Assembly: GCA_017504305.1 (NCBI GenBank)
Contig: JAFVRJ010000005.1
Coordinates: forward strand, 62,001 to 126,000
DNA length: 64,000 nt
Direction of reading: 5' to 3'
Source of the DNA: Clostridia bacterium
GTDB taxonomy: Bacteria > Bacillota > Clostridia > Christensenellales > DTU072
Under the pieces are notes generated by a model. The model was not told where the DNA came from. It worked only from the letters and a program-made list of their open reading frames with translations, and did no database searches. Made by a program: the position numbers and the translations under genes. This document shows, one piece after another, positions 15,261 to 24,099 of the stretch (position 1 is its first letter; the number at the start of each line of letters is the position of its first letter).

Positions 15261-16276
15261 TATTTGAGTTCCACAAGTCCTATTTTGCGTTTTACTTTTT
15301 GCATCGTCCTATAGGCGATACGGCTTGCCTTTTCGGCGCCGTCCTTTGCTACTTGCATAAGGTATCCCTTATCTTGCATTAAGCGATTGTATTCTTCGCG
15401 TAGCGGACGGAATTTTTCAACGACGGATTCACCTACCGCTTGCTTAAATTTAGCATAACCGCCATCACGATACTCGTCTGCGAGGCTTTCGATAGTTTGA
15501 CCGGTCATGGCACTCATAATAGTCAAAAGGTTGAGAATACCCGGCTTGTCTTCACGTATTTCAACGGTGGTTTCGCAGTCGGTAACCGCCCTCTTGAACT
15601 TGCGCATAATGCTATCGGGGTCTTCGATAATGGCAACCGATGCGTTGGGATCGGGGTCGGATTTACTCATCTTGCCGGTAGGATCTTGAAGACTGAAAAT
15701 CTTTGCACCCTGCTTGGGTATGTAACCTTCGGGTACCTTGAAGGTGGGCGAATAAAGATTGTTGAAGCGAATAGCGATATCTCTTGCAATTTCGAGATGT
15801 TGCTTTTGGTCTACGCCTACGGGAACAAGGTCGGTTTGGTATAACAAAATATCCGCCGCCATAAGTACGGGATAATCTAAAAGTCCCATGTTTATGTTGT
15901 CTTCGTTCTTTTTGGATTTATCCTTAAACTGCGTCATACGAGTCATTTCGCCTACGTAAGTGAAGCAGTTGAGTATCCAGCATAGTTCTGCGTGCTCTTT
16001 AACGTGAGATTGGAAGTATATTATCGCCTTGTTGGGATCGATACCTGCGGCAAGATATTGAGCAAAGAAAGATAACGCTCTTTGACGATATTCGGCGGGA
16101 TTTTGCCTTACGGTTAAGGCGTGTAAATCAACGATACTGAACAAAGAGTTATAATCCTCTTGTAGCTTAAGCCAATTATCGATGGCACCGATATAGTTAC
16201 CAATGGTTATGATGCCTGTCGGTTGGATACCGCTATATACTACTTTTTTAGGTATATTATTTACCAAGTCTTCCAT
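15260..16276 (-). CDS. trpS: Tryptophanyl-tRNA synthetase
   Basis: 338 residues from the ATG at 16276, which has AAGGA 9 nt upstream; the alternative TTG at 16285 overlaps thrC and is less likely. Class I synthetase signatures: PTGIITIGNYIGAI (HIGH equivalent) and GKMSKSDPDPNAS (KMSKS). The length is normal for bacterial TrpRS. Charges tRNA-Trp in the cytoplasm. Starts 2 bp after the thrC stop. No T-box leader was found before the operon. Confidence 0.95.
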   Translation of the reverse strand: MEDLVNNIPKKVVYSGIQPTGIITIGNYIGAIDNWLKLQEDYNSLFSIVDLHALTVRQNPAEYRQRALSFFAQYLAAGIDPNKAIIYFQSHVKEHAELCWILNCFTYVGEMTRMTQFKDKSKKNEDNINMGLLDYPVLMAADILLYQTDLVPVGVDQKQHLEIARDIAIRFNNLYSPTFKVPEGYIPKQGAKIFSLQDPTGKMSKSDPDPNASVAIIEDPDSIMRKFKRAVTDCETTVEIREDKPGILNLLTIMSAMTGQTIESLADEYRDGGYAKFKQAVGESVVEKFRPLREEYNRLMQDKGYLMQVAKDGAEKASRIAYRTMQKVKRKIGLVELK

Positions 16277-16278
16277 AA

Positions 16279-17763
16279 TTAACAATCCTTATTGAAGAAA
16301 GCAAAAATTGCTTCTTCTATATCTTTTACGTCTACAACTCCGGTATGGATGGGATCGAGATACTCAAGCTCCTTAATTTGAGCGGGAATATCGGTCATGG
16401 TATAGCTATGAAGCTTTTTAACGGCCTTGAAAGCATCGGGCTCATCGTTACCGGAAACACTTTCGTATACGTCGTGAGCAAACTTATAGGGGCTTGCCGT
16501 CGATAATACTACCGTCTTGGTGTTGTCACCAGTTTCGGTGAGGTAATCGTTATAGGCGTTAACTGCTACCGCGGTATGAGTATCGAGCAGATAATCGTTG
16601 GTTTCAAAGAAATTATCAATGGTAGCACAGGTGCCGTTTTCGTCGGTGGAATATGCGGTGAATTCGGGAAGAACCTCATAGATACGATCGATATCTACCG
16701 AATACTCGCCCTCCTCTTTGAGGCTATCCATTAGCTCGCGAACCTTTTCCGCATCGCGGTCGTATAGCTCGAAAAGAAGTCTTTCGAGGTTGGAGCTTAC
16801 CAAAATATCCATTGACGGGCTTACCGTCTTGTGGAAGGGACGGTTGGTGTCGTAAACACCATCGGTGAAGAAGTCGGTAAGAACGTTGTTGACGTTACTT
16901 GCAACAATAAGTTTATTGACGGGGAGTCCCATCCTCTTTGCGTAATAACCTGCCAAAATATCGCCGAAGTTACCGGTAGGTACGACGAAGTTAATGGCTT
17001 CGCCCTCATCGATTTCGTCACAACCGAGCATGTCTACGTACGCGGAAACGTAATAAACGATTTGCGGTACGAGGCGTCCCCAGTTAATGGAGTTGGCAGA
17101 GGATAAAGAATATCCCAACTTGTTGAACTTTTCGTTGGCTTCCTTGCTGTTGAAAATACGTTTAACCGCCGTTTGAGCATCGTCAAAGTTACCGCGAATA
17201 CCCAAAACGTGAACGTTATTACCATCGGAAGTTTGCATTTGGAGCTTTTGAAGATCGCTTACACCTTCGGAGGGGTATATAACGACGATTTCGGTGCCCT
17301 CTACGTTTTTGAAACCCTCGATTGCAGCTTTACCGGTATCGCCGGAAGTAGCTACAAGTATCAACGTCTTTTTATCGGAACCGCATTTGCGATGAGCCGC
17401 GCCCATAAGGTGCGGTAACAACGTAAGTGCGATATCTTTAAACGCAAGCGTCGGTCCATGGAAAAGCTCCATGATATAGGTGGTATCGTCAACACCTACT
17501 ACGGGAGCGGGCTCTCCGTCAAAACGTGCGTACGCCTTGCGCGCGTAATCTAAAAGCTCTGCTTCCGAGTAATCGGTCAAAAACTGCCCTATTATAAGAG
17601 CAGCTCTTTCGGCGTAATCCATAGAGATCATGTTGCGAAGGTCTTCTAACTCCAGCTTTGGAAAAAATGACGGGACATAGAGCCCGCCATCTTCAGCAAT
17701 CCCCTTGAGGATAGCGGCACCTGCGCTAACAGCGCTACCACCGCGTGTGCTAATATAATCCAT
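16279..17763 (-). CDS. thrC: Threonine synthase
   Basis: 494 residues, fold type II PLP enzyme of the longer ThrC class. The PLP lysine is Lys109 in FHGPTLAFKDIAL; LVATSGDTGKAAIEGF and VPTGNFGDILAGYYAKRMG are the phosphate-binding and conserved loops. Converts O-phosphohomoserine to threonine. Lies 10 bp after the P-loop gene and 2 bp before trpS. No other threonine genes are in the window. Confidence 0.95.
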   Translation of the reverse strand: MDYISTRGGSAVSAGAAILKGIAEDGGLYVPSFFPKLELEDLRNMISMDYAERAALIIGQFLTDYSEAELLDYARKAYARFDGEPAPVVGVDDTTYIMELFHGPTLAFKDIALTLLPHLMGAAHRKCGSDKKTLILVATSGDTGKAAIEGFKNVEGTEIVVIYPSEGVSDLQKLQMQTSDGNNVHVLGIRGNFDDAQTAVKRIFNSKEANEKFNKLGYSLSSANSINWGRLVPQIVYYVSAYVDMLGCDEIDEGEAINFVVPTGNFGDILAGYYAKRMGLPVNKLIVASNVNNVLTDFFTDGVYDTNRPFHKTVSPSMDILVSSNLERLLFELYDRDAEKVRELMDSLKEEGEYSVDIDRIYEVLPEFTAYSTDENGTCATIDNFFETNDYLLDTHTAVAVNAYNDYLTETGDNTKTVVLSTASPYKFAHDVYESVSGNDEPDAFKAVKKLHSYTMTDIPAQIKELEYLDPIHTGVVDVKDIEEAIFAFFNKDC

Positions 17764-17773
17764 ATTAAACTCC

Positions 17774-18190
17774 TTATTTTGCGTCCGCGATTTCCTTAAG
17801 AAAATCGGGTAGATCGTCGTAATCAGCAGATATCGTAAGAACGAAGGTAGCTTCAGTTTTTTGGGAGATGGCTTGCAATCTCTCGAAGAAGCTTGCCATA
17901 TCGTTGATTTCCTTACCTATCATACGAGCGATACCGTCGATAAAGAACAAGCGGATATCATAGTTTGCTTCTATCATGCCTTGGATAAAGCCGATAAGGC
18001 CGTCCTCGGACTTTATGTTTGACTCTTTGGAATTGGTAAATCTAATTTGATACTTGATTTCCCTGATGTAACGCGAGGTATCCGAAATAAAGACGATATC
18101 TCCAAGCTCCTTCGCTATGCTGGAGTTCGCCTGGTCAATAATCTTTTTGGTTTTACCCGATCCTTTTGAGCCATAAATAATTTGTATCAT
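17774..18190 (-). CDS. Small P-loop ATPase of unknown role
   Basis: 138 residues. Walker A GSKGSGKTKK (8-17) and a hydrophobic Walker B-like strand RLFFIDGI (about 80-87), with no other recognised domain. Similar short proteins in Clostridia are annotated as ATP-binding or PilT-like, but it lacks the rest of PilT. First gene of the thrC-trpS operon, with a promoter and a perfect palindrome upstream (18241-18277). Function unknown. Confidence 0.65.
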   Translation of the reverse strand: MIQIIYGSKGSGKTKKIIDQANSSIAKELGDIVFISDTSRYIREIKYQIRFTNSKESNIKSEDGLIGFIQGMIEANYDIRLFFIDGIARMIGKEINDMASFFERLQAISQKTEATFVLTISADYDDLPDFLKEIADAK

Positions 18191-18240
18191 AATTCCTCTC
18201 TAATTCTAACGTTTGATAATTAAAATACCATTTAACTATC

Positions 18241-18277
18241 GTTACAATTATTGTAACATTTTTTATAAATATTTCAA
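18241..18277 (-). promoter_or_regulatory. Promoter with overlapping palindromic operator
   Basis: On the minus strand TTGAAA (18272-18277), 16 bp, then TACAAT (18250-18255). The -10 lies inside a perfect palindrome, GTTACAAT-N-ATTGTAAC (18241-18257), a typical geometry for a repressor site. It drives the P-loop ATPase, thrC and trpS unit. The regulator is not identifiable. Confidence 0.6.
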
Positions 18278-18313
18278 GGGGGTATTTACAATTTTCACCA
18301 AACCTTAAAATAA

Positions 18314-19711
18314 TTATTTGTGTTGCATTAGCTTGCGATATTTTGCTTTGTCGATACGTGCAATAATATCGAGAATTTCTTCATCCGAAATAACGGTATT
18401 ACGTCCTTCGGCATATTGCTTGTCGATTTCTTCCTTGATAACTGCAACTATATGGTCATGTTTATCGATCTTCTTATTGTCGGGAAGATTGAAGTATGCG
18501 TTGATCCAAAAAGCTATACCTGCAAGACCGGAGTGGGAGTCGATTGCAACGAGCGGAGGACGATTTAAGATCTTTTCGGTATTAAAGATGTTATAAATTT
18601 CCTCATCCTTGAGCATGCCGTCCGCGTGTATACCGGCTTTAGTCAAGTTAAAGCTTCTGCCTACGAAAGGAGTGCGCGGAGGGATGTGATATCCAAGCTC
18701 GTTTTCAAAGTATTCCCCTATTTCGGTAATAACCGAGAGGTCCATACCGTCGGTAGTTCCTCTTAACGATGCGTATTCGATAGCCATTGCTTCCAAGGGG
18801 CAGTTGCCGGTACGCTCACCTATACCGAGTAGGGAGCAGTTAACGCCCGAACAGCCGTATAACCAAGCGGTTGCAGCGTTGGTAACAACTTTATAGAAGT
18901 CGTTGTGTCCGTGCCACTCGAGTAAGCTCGAAGGTATTTCAGCATAATGGTTCAAGCCGTAAATGATGCCGGGTACCGAGCGGGGCATAGCTGCGCCGGG
19001 ATAAGATACACCGTAACCCAAAGTGTCGCAACAACGGATTTTGATGGGGATACCACTTTCATCCATAAGCTCTTTAAGTGCGGTTGCAAAAGGTACTACG
19101 AATCCGTAATAGTCGGCACGAGTAATATCTTCAAAGTGACAACGAGGCCTTACGCCGATAGATAATGCATCTTTGACAACGCCAAGATACTTATCCATAG
19201 CTTGCTTACGAGTAAGGTTCATTTTCTTAAAGATATGGTAGTCGGAGCAAGATACGAGTATACCGGTTTCCTTAAGGCCAATCTCTTTAACAAGGCGGAA
19301 ATCCTTTTCGCTTGCTCTTATCCAAGACGTAACTTCGGGGAACTCTAAACCCAAGTCAAGGCACCTATTTACCGCTTCTTTATCCTTATCCGAATAAATA
19401 AAGAACTCCGATTGACGTACCAAACCATTGGGTCCGCCGAGCTTTGAAAGTAGCTTATAGAGGTGTACTATTTGCTCTACGGTAAAGGGTTGTTGCGCTT
19501 GTTGTCCGTCACGGAAAGTGGTGTCGGTAATCCATATTTCACTTGGACATCTCATCGGAACGTGCGTAAAGTTAAAGAGCGTTTTCGGGATGGTTTCATA
19601 GTCGAACATTTCCCTGAAAAGATGGGGTTCCTCTACGTCTTGCAACGTGTGCGTAAAATTATGAGTTTCTAAAAGATTTCTTCTTTCGTTATAAAAAATG
19701 TGTTCTTTCAT
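18314..19711 (-). CDS. Re-citrate synthase / 2-isopropylmalate-synthase-like DRE-TIM metallolyase
   Basis: 465 residues; GGAGG 6 nt before the ATG. HMGL-type TIM barrel with the metal and substrate motif ITDTTFRDGQQAQQPFTVEQ (about 62-81) and the HGHNDFYKVVTNA and GIGERTGNCPLE signatures. It lacks the C-terminal leucine-binding regulatory domain of LeuA. The sequence most resembles the clostridial group that contains Re-citrate synthase (condensing acetyl-CoA with oxaloacetate for glutamate synthesis), with isopropylmalate or homocitrate synthase as alternatives. It lies 21 bp after prfA and is probably cotranscribed. The exact substrate is an inference. Confidence 0.75.
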   Translation of the reverse strand: MKEHIFYNERRNLLETHNFTHTLQDVEEPHLFREMFDYETIPKTLFNFTHVPMRCPSEIWITDTTFRDGQQAQQPFTVEQIVHLYKLLSKLGGPNGLVRQSEFFIYSDKDKEAVNRCLDLGLEFPEVTSWIRASEKDFRLVKEIGLKETGILVSCSDYHIFKKMNLTRKQAMDKYLGVVKDALSIGVRPRCHFEDITRADYYGFVVPFATALKELMDESGIPIKIRCCDTLGYGVSYPGAAMPRSVPGIIYGLNHYAEIPSSLLEWHGHNDFYKVVTNAATAWLYGCSGVNCSLLGIGERTGNCPLEAMAIEYASLRGTTDGMDLSVITEIGEYFENELGYHIPPRTPFVGRSFNLTKAGIHADGMLKDEEIYNIFNTEKILNRPPLVAIDSHSGLAGIAFWINAYFNLPDNKKIDKHDHIVAVIKEEIDKQYAEGRNTVISDEEILDIIARIDKAKYRKLMQHK

Positions 19712-19732
19712 TTTTTTCCTCCGTCGTAACGA

Positions 19733-20800
19733 CTAATCGCTGATCTTCTCGAGTTTAGCCGTTTGATCAGCAAGTGCTAAAGCCTCGACCATTTGGAACA
19801 TGTCGCCGTTCATAAACTCGTTGATGCTATAAAGGGTAAAGCCTATGCGGTGGTCGGTAACTCTGCCTTGCGGGAAGTTGTATGTGCGAATACGCTCTGA
19901 ACGGTCACCGGTACCTACTTGGGTTTTACGGTTTTCGGCGTACTCTTTATCTTTCATGCTACGGAAGTGGTCGTACAAACGGGAGTTCATAACCTTCCAA
20001 GCCTTTTCCCTATTCTTAATTTGGGAGCGCTCGTCTTGGCACTCTACTACGATACCGGTGGGTAAGTGGGTAATACGTACGGCACTTTCAGTCTTATTAA
20101 CGTGTTGTCCGCCCGCACCACCTGAACGATAGGTGTCGATTTTAAATTCCTTTTCGTTAAACTCGATGGCTACTTCTTCAGCCTCGGGTAAAACTGCTAC
20201 GGTAACGGTCGAGGTGTGTACTCTGCCTTGCGACTCGGTTTCCGGTACACGTTGAACACGGTGAACGCCACTCTCGTACTTCATCTTGGAGTACGCGCCC
20301 TTACCGTTTATCATAAATACCGCTTCTTTAACGCCACCAAGTTCGGTCATGTTAACGTTGATATCCTCAACCTTCCAACGAAGCCTATCGGCAAAGCAGT
20401 GATACATACGCATAAGTTGGTATGCAAATAAACTTGCTTCTTCTCCGCCTGCACCACCACGGATTTCGATAATAACGTTCTTCTCGTCCATCGGATCTTT
20501 AGGTAAAAGCATAATCTTGATTTCGCCTTCAAGCGCATCGCGCTTGTCGCGAAGATCATAGTACTCTACCTCCGCCATTTCAGCCATCTCTTTGTCGTCT
20601 GCCTTCATCATCTCTTTACAAGTCGCCATTTCTTCAACGTATGAAAGATACTTCTCGTACGCTTCAACGATAGGCGCAAGCGTGGAGTGCTCCTTTACAA
20701 GCTTTTGCCACTCCTCTTGTCTTGCAACGATTTCCGGCTTTGCAATAAGCTCGTTGAGCTCTGCAAAACGTTGACGCATTAAATCCAATTTCTCAAACAT
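19733..20800 (-). CDS. prfA: Peptide chain release factor 1
   Basis: 355 residues, normal RF1 length. The GGQ catalytic loop is in RSGGAGGQHVNKTESAVR, with the RVPETESQGRVHTSTVTVAV region before it and the C-terminal RTYNFPQGRVTDHRIG. Terminates translation at UAA and UAG. It begins 1 bp after the yqhQ-prmC fusion, whose methyltransferase half modifies the GGQ glutamine, so enzyme and substrate are made from one mRNA. Confidence 0.95.
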   Translation of the reverse strand: MFEKLDLMRQRFAELNELIAKPEIVARQEEWQKLVKEHSTLAPIVEAYEKYLSYVEEMATCKEMMKADDKEMAEMAEVEYYDLRDKRDALEGEIKIMLLPKDPMDEKNVIIEIRGGAGGEEASLFAYQLMRMYHCFADRLRWKVEDINVNMTELGGVKEAVFMINGKGAYSKMKYESGVHRVQRVPETESQGRVHTSTVTVAVLPEAEEVAIEFNEKEFKIDTYRSGGAGGQHVNKTESAVRITHLPTGIVVECQDERSQIKNREKAWKVMNSRLYDHFRSMKDKEYAENRKTQVGTGDRSERIRTYNFPQGRVTDHRIGFTLYSINEFMNGDMFQMVEALALADQTAKLEKISD

Positions 20801-20801
20801 A

Positions 20802-22616
20802 TTATTTATCTCCGTTAAGGATTATCGCTACCCTGTCAATGGGCGGGTTGTTATAGTCTTTTATAAATTCTACTTTGCCTTTGCCAAAAAGCTCCTCGAT
20901 AGCTTCCGCTTGGTTAACGCCGATTTCCATAATCAACGCTCCGCCTTCGGTAAGATAATCTAAATAGCTTTCCTTTATCCTACGATAAATATCAAGACCA
21001 TCTAATCCACCGTCAAGGGCAAGATGAGGCTCGTAATCTTTGACTTCGCTTTCAAGCATAAGAACGTCTTCAGAGGGTATATACGGGGGATTTACAACTA
21101 TTACGTCGTACTTACCCTCCACCTTTTCAAACAAATCACTCTCGATAAAGCTAATCTCTACTTCATGCTTTTGGGCGTTGGCTTTAGCTACTTCCAAAGC
21201 ATCGCTACTAATATCGGTCGCGGTGACTTGTGCATCGGTATATTTAGCGATAGTAACGGCTACCGCACCCGAACCGGTACAAAGCTCCAATACCTTTGCA
21301 TTTTTCTCTTTTACCGTGTTTATAACCCTTTCTGCAAGGATTTCGGTATCGAAACGCGGGATAAGCACTCTTGCATCGACGTCAAAATCAAGCCCGTAGA
21401 AAGGTGCTTCGCCAAGTATGTATTGTAGCGGTTTACCGCTTTCTACGCGCTCTTTCCAAACGCTGACTGCTCTATCCGCAACGTCCTTGTAAATAACTCT
21501 TTCCGGCTTAAGACCACTGCGGTTTTTGATGCCGGCAAGGCACATTACGATTTCTTCACGTTCCCACTCTTTTTCCGCACTAACTTCTTCCATATCGGCA
21601 AAAACCTTTTTGAGGGCTACCGAGGTGCGGAAGGTGGTGGTTGCCATATCCTTATCCGCCTCGAGAGCAAGGACGGTATTAAAGGCGGTGATAGCGACTT
21701 CCATCATGGCATCGTCGGGTTCGCGAGTGGTAATAAGTTGTAAACCTCTGCCGGGAGCTTTTAGGATACGTGTGATTACGTTATCGAATTTAGCAAGGAA
21801 CTTAAGTACCTCGTAGCTAAAACCGGCTATAAGCGGTAAGCAAACGATACGAATAAGTATTTCGAATATTTGTTTGGAGGGCTTCCAACCGGTGAGCGCT
21901 TCGATAAGGCTAAAGAATACCGCGTAGAATAGGATGGATACAAACATTACTATGAACATGAAGTTCGTACCGCATCTATCGTGCAATCTCGAGTGCTTTT
22001 TGACGTTTTCAACGGTAAGCTCTTCGCCTGCTTCATAGCAAGCAATGGTTTTATGTTCCGCACCGTGATAGGCAAACAATCTCTTGATTTCCTTCATCGA
22101 GGAAACGGCAAGCAGATACCCTATAAAAATTGCTATTTTGACCAAGCCGAGTAAAAGGTTTTCAATAAAATTACCCCACGCCCCTATCGCGCTCAAATCA
22201 ATATATTTAAACACGAAGTTTTTGATGAGCGTCGGTACGATAACAAATAGCGCTACCGCAAGACAAAGTCCAAGCAACAATCCGATAAAAGATGCTACCT
22301 TGACGGTATCGATCTTAAGATTCTTTTGCAACCACTTATCAAACTTGCTCGGTTCTTCCTCTACGTCCTCGCCGTATACTTCGCCCGAACGCATTATGGT
22401 CTTGGAACCACTTATCATGCTGTTGACGAAATTCAAAACGCCACGAACTATCGGAACTTTATAAAAAAATGATTTTTGCTCGGGAAGACGTGTGCTTTCC
22501 ACTTGAATTTTGCCGTAAGGATCTCTGACGGCAACTGCTTCGGCAGTCTTACCGCGCATCATTACGCCTTCCAATACAGCTTGTCCACCAATGTTAGTGC
22601 AATTTTTTCGTGCCAT
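20802..22616 (-). CDS. prmC: Fusion of DUF1385 (YqhQ) membrane protein and release-factor glutamine methyltransferase PrmC
   Basis: 604 residues. Residues about 1-310 are DUF1385/YqhQ: IGGQAVLEGVMMRGK at the start, several membrane helices (about 105-130, 150-175, 215-245, 260-285), and FAYHGAEHKTIACYEAGE with SRLHDRCGTNF. Residues about 320-604 are PrmC: an N-terminal helical domain (PLQYILGEAPFYGLDFDVD), SAM motif LELCTGSGAVAVTIAKY and the catalytic NPPYIP. PrmC methylates the glutamine of the GGQ loop in RF1 and RF2. In many Firmicutes these are neighbouring separate genes; here they are one frame with no stop or frameshift between them. Confidence 0.9.
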   Translation of the reverse strand: MARKNCTNIGGQAVLEGVMMRGKTAEAVAVRDPYGKIQVESTRLPEQKSFFYKVPIVRGVLNFVNSMISGSKTIMRSGEVYGEDVEEEPSKFDKWLQKNLKIDTVKVASFIGLLLGLCLAVALFVIVPTLIKNFVFKYIDLSAIGAWGNFIENLLLGLVKIAIFIGYLLAVSSMKEIKRLFAYHGAEHKTIACYEAGEELTVENVKKHSRLHDRCGTNFMFIVMFVSILFYAVFFSLIEALTGWKPSKQIFEILIRIVCLPLIAGFSYEVLKFLAKFDNVITRILKAPGRGLQLITTREPDDAMMEVAITAFNTVLALEADKDMATTTFRTSVALKKVFADMEEVSAEKEWEREEIVMCLAGIKNRSGLKPERVIYKDVADRAVSVWKERVESGKPLQYILGEAPFYGLDFDVDARVLIPRFDTEILAERVINTVKEKNAKVLELCTGSGAVAVTIAKYTDAQVTATDISSDALEVAKANAQKHEVEISFIESDLFEKVEGKYDVIVVNPPYIPSEDVLMLESEVKDYEPHLALDGGLDGLDIYRRIKESYLDYLTEGGALIMEIGVNQAEAIEELFGKGKVEFIKDYNNPPIDRVAIILNGDK

Positions 22617-22667
22617 AATCTAAATGCTCCGTAAAAACGACTTAAGTTTAGACAATTATTAACAAAA

Positions 22668-22691
22668 TAGGTGCAGATTCAACTGCACCTA
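22668..22691 (-). terminator. Terminator after rpmE
   Basis: Perfect 9-bp stem TAGGTGCAG / CTGCACCTA with a 6-nt loop, followed on the minus strand by TTTTGTT, 25 nt past the rpmE stop. Confidence 0.8.
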
Positions 22692-22715
22692 CTTAAAAAC
22701 CAGTATCTGTTAGAA

Positions 22716-22922
22716 CTATTTTCTGCCGTAACGCTTGTTGAATTGGTCAACTCTGCCGCCTGCGTCTACAACTTTTTGTTTGCCGGTGTAGAAGGGATGA
22801 CATTGATTGCAAATATCTACTTTGAGAACGTCAACGTTCTTGGTGGTGCCTGCTCTGAACTTTGCGCCACAAGCACATACTACGTCAACAACTTTATAGT
22901 TAGGATGAATTTTTTCTTTCAT
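22716..22922 (-). CDS. rpmE: 50S ribosomal protein L31 (zinc-binding type)
   Basis: 68 residues. Begins [22 protein letters not shown] and has [13 protein letters not shown]; the CxC and CxxC pairs are the zinc ligands of the C+ form of L31. Component of the 50S subunit and the intersubunit bridge. Monocistronic, with a consensus promoter bracketed by an inverted repeat and a strong terminator. Confidence 0.97.
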   Translation of the reverse strand: MKEKIHPNYKVVDVVCACGAKFRAGTTKNVDVLKVDICNQCHPFYTGKQKVVDAGGRVDQFNKRYGRK

Positions 22923-22954
22923 ATCTATTACCTCTTTGCTCTGATTTTTCGTAA

Positions 22955-23010
22955 AAGTGCTTAACTATTATAAATATAATAATTGTCCGTGTCAACTATT
23001 TTAAGCACTT
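22955..23010 (-). promoter_or_regulatory. rpmE promoter bracketed by an inverted repeat
   Basis: TTGACA (22990-22995), 17 bp, TATAAT (22967-22972) on the minus strand: a full consensus promoter. It is flanked by two arms of a perfect 10-bp inverted repeat, TTAAGCACTT at 23001-23010 and AAGTGCTTAA at 22955-22964. The promoter-distal arm sits before the -35 and the other at the start site, which suggests an operator or a looping site. This is not the known Zur box. Confidence 0.7.
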
Positions 23011-23040
23011 ATTTAGTTAAATACTCCTTAAAAAGGAGTT

Positions 23041-24036
23041 TTATGCTTCGATAACGGCGCCTACGTAAAGTGAACTTGACTCGCAAAGCTCCTCGAATAA
23101 CTTTTGGGACTCCGATAGCGGTACGCGTTTATCGATAAAGCCTTGGAAATTAACTATCTTTTGAGCAAGAACGTTAACAGCCGAATTATACTCGGTAACG
23201 CCACAACTTACCCCTTTGACGGTCAAATTTTTGCGTGCGACCAAGCCGATATCCACCTCTTGACGGGGTATATAAGCGGAGTTGAGAGCAGCAATTATGC
23301 AATCTGCACCGCGTGCCGCAAGCGAATATGCAAATCCCGGAGTAACGTTATCGAGAGCGTGTTGAACGGTATGATCCGCCATCCTTCCGCCTGTTATTAA
23401 CGACACCTTGCGAATAACGTCTTCTTGGCGCTCGTTGATCGTATAATAAACGCCGGCATCTTCGGCAAGCTTAAGGTACCTCTCGTCAGCGGAAATAACT
23501 ATCGGTATCGCTTGATAGTATAGTGCAAGTTGCGCGGTAACGTTCATAAGAAGCGATCCGCCTATAAGCGCAATATAATCACCCTTTTCGGGTTTGATTT
23601 CGTTGATGATCTTGAGAGCAACGGCTACGGTGTCGGCAAAAATCGCCTCGTCCTCTTTTACCTCTTCGGGGAAAGGTATGATGTTATCGATGGGCATCGC
23701 AACAAAATCCCTTAAGAAGCCGTCTTCGGCTATGCCGTAAACGTCTACGTCGGAATAGTTTTCTTCTTCATCGACAACGGGGGTAATGTAAGGGTTAATA
23801 AGCACTCTGGAGCCCAGTTTTAAGCCGAACTCCGGATAGTCGTCGCTTACTACCGCCGTCGCCATACGGCAAGGAACGCGAGGGTAATTGATGGATAATT
23901 TACCTTCGAAAACGCTCAAATCTGCTAAAGTGGGATAAACGAGGCTGACCTTAAGCTTGATAAGCTCGTTAGAGGCGGAATTCTCCCCTTCGATTAGCTT
24001 AAGATCTTTGTTACCTGTGGCTGCAAAAAGTCTCAT
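23041..24036 (-). CDS. MDR-superfamily (alcohol dehydrogenase-like) protein without zinc ligands
   Basis: 331 residues with the medium-chain dehydrogenase layout: a GroES-like N-terminal domain (LKLGSRVLINPY), a Rossmann half with GDYIALIGGSLLMNVTAQLA and an NAD-type strand PIVISADERYLKLAEDAG. The catalytic zinc motif (GHE, and the Cys at the usual position) is missing; NYPRVPCRMATAVV stands where it should be, and the structural four-Cys lobe is absent. It may be a zinc-independent reductase or a degenerate relative. AGGAGAGAG precedes the ATG and a small hairpin follows the stop. The substrate is unknown. Confidence 0.7.
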   Translation of the reverse strand: MRLFAATGNKDLKLIEGENSASNELIKLKVSLVYPTLADLSVFEGKLSINYPRVPCRMATAVVSDDYPEFGLKLGSRVLINPYITPVVDEEENYSDVDVYGIAEDGFLRDFVAMPIDNIIPFPEEVKEDEAIFADTVAVALKIINEIKPEKGDYIALIGGSLLMNVTAQLALYYQAIPIVISADERYLKLAEDAGVYYTINERQEDVIRKVSLITGGRMADHTVQHALDNVTPGFAYSLAARGADCIIAALNSAYIPRQEVDIGLVARKNLTVKGVSCGVTEYNSAVNVLAQKIVNFQGFIDKRVPLSESQKLFEELCESSSLYVGAVIEA

Positions 24037-24099
24037 TTCTCTCTCCTACGATTAGTATAAAAAGCATACCACAAATCTTAAATAATTTCAAGGACTATT

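Noticed and set aside
16277..18313. T-box riboswitch before thrC-trpS
   Set aside because: No T-box bulge sequence or specifier stem was found in the leader; a palindromic operator is present instead.
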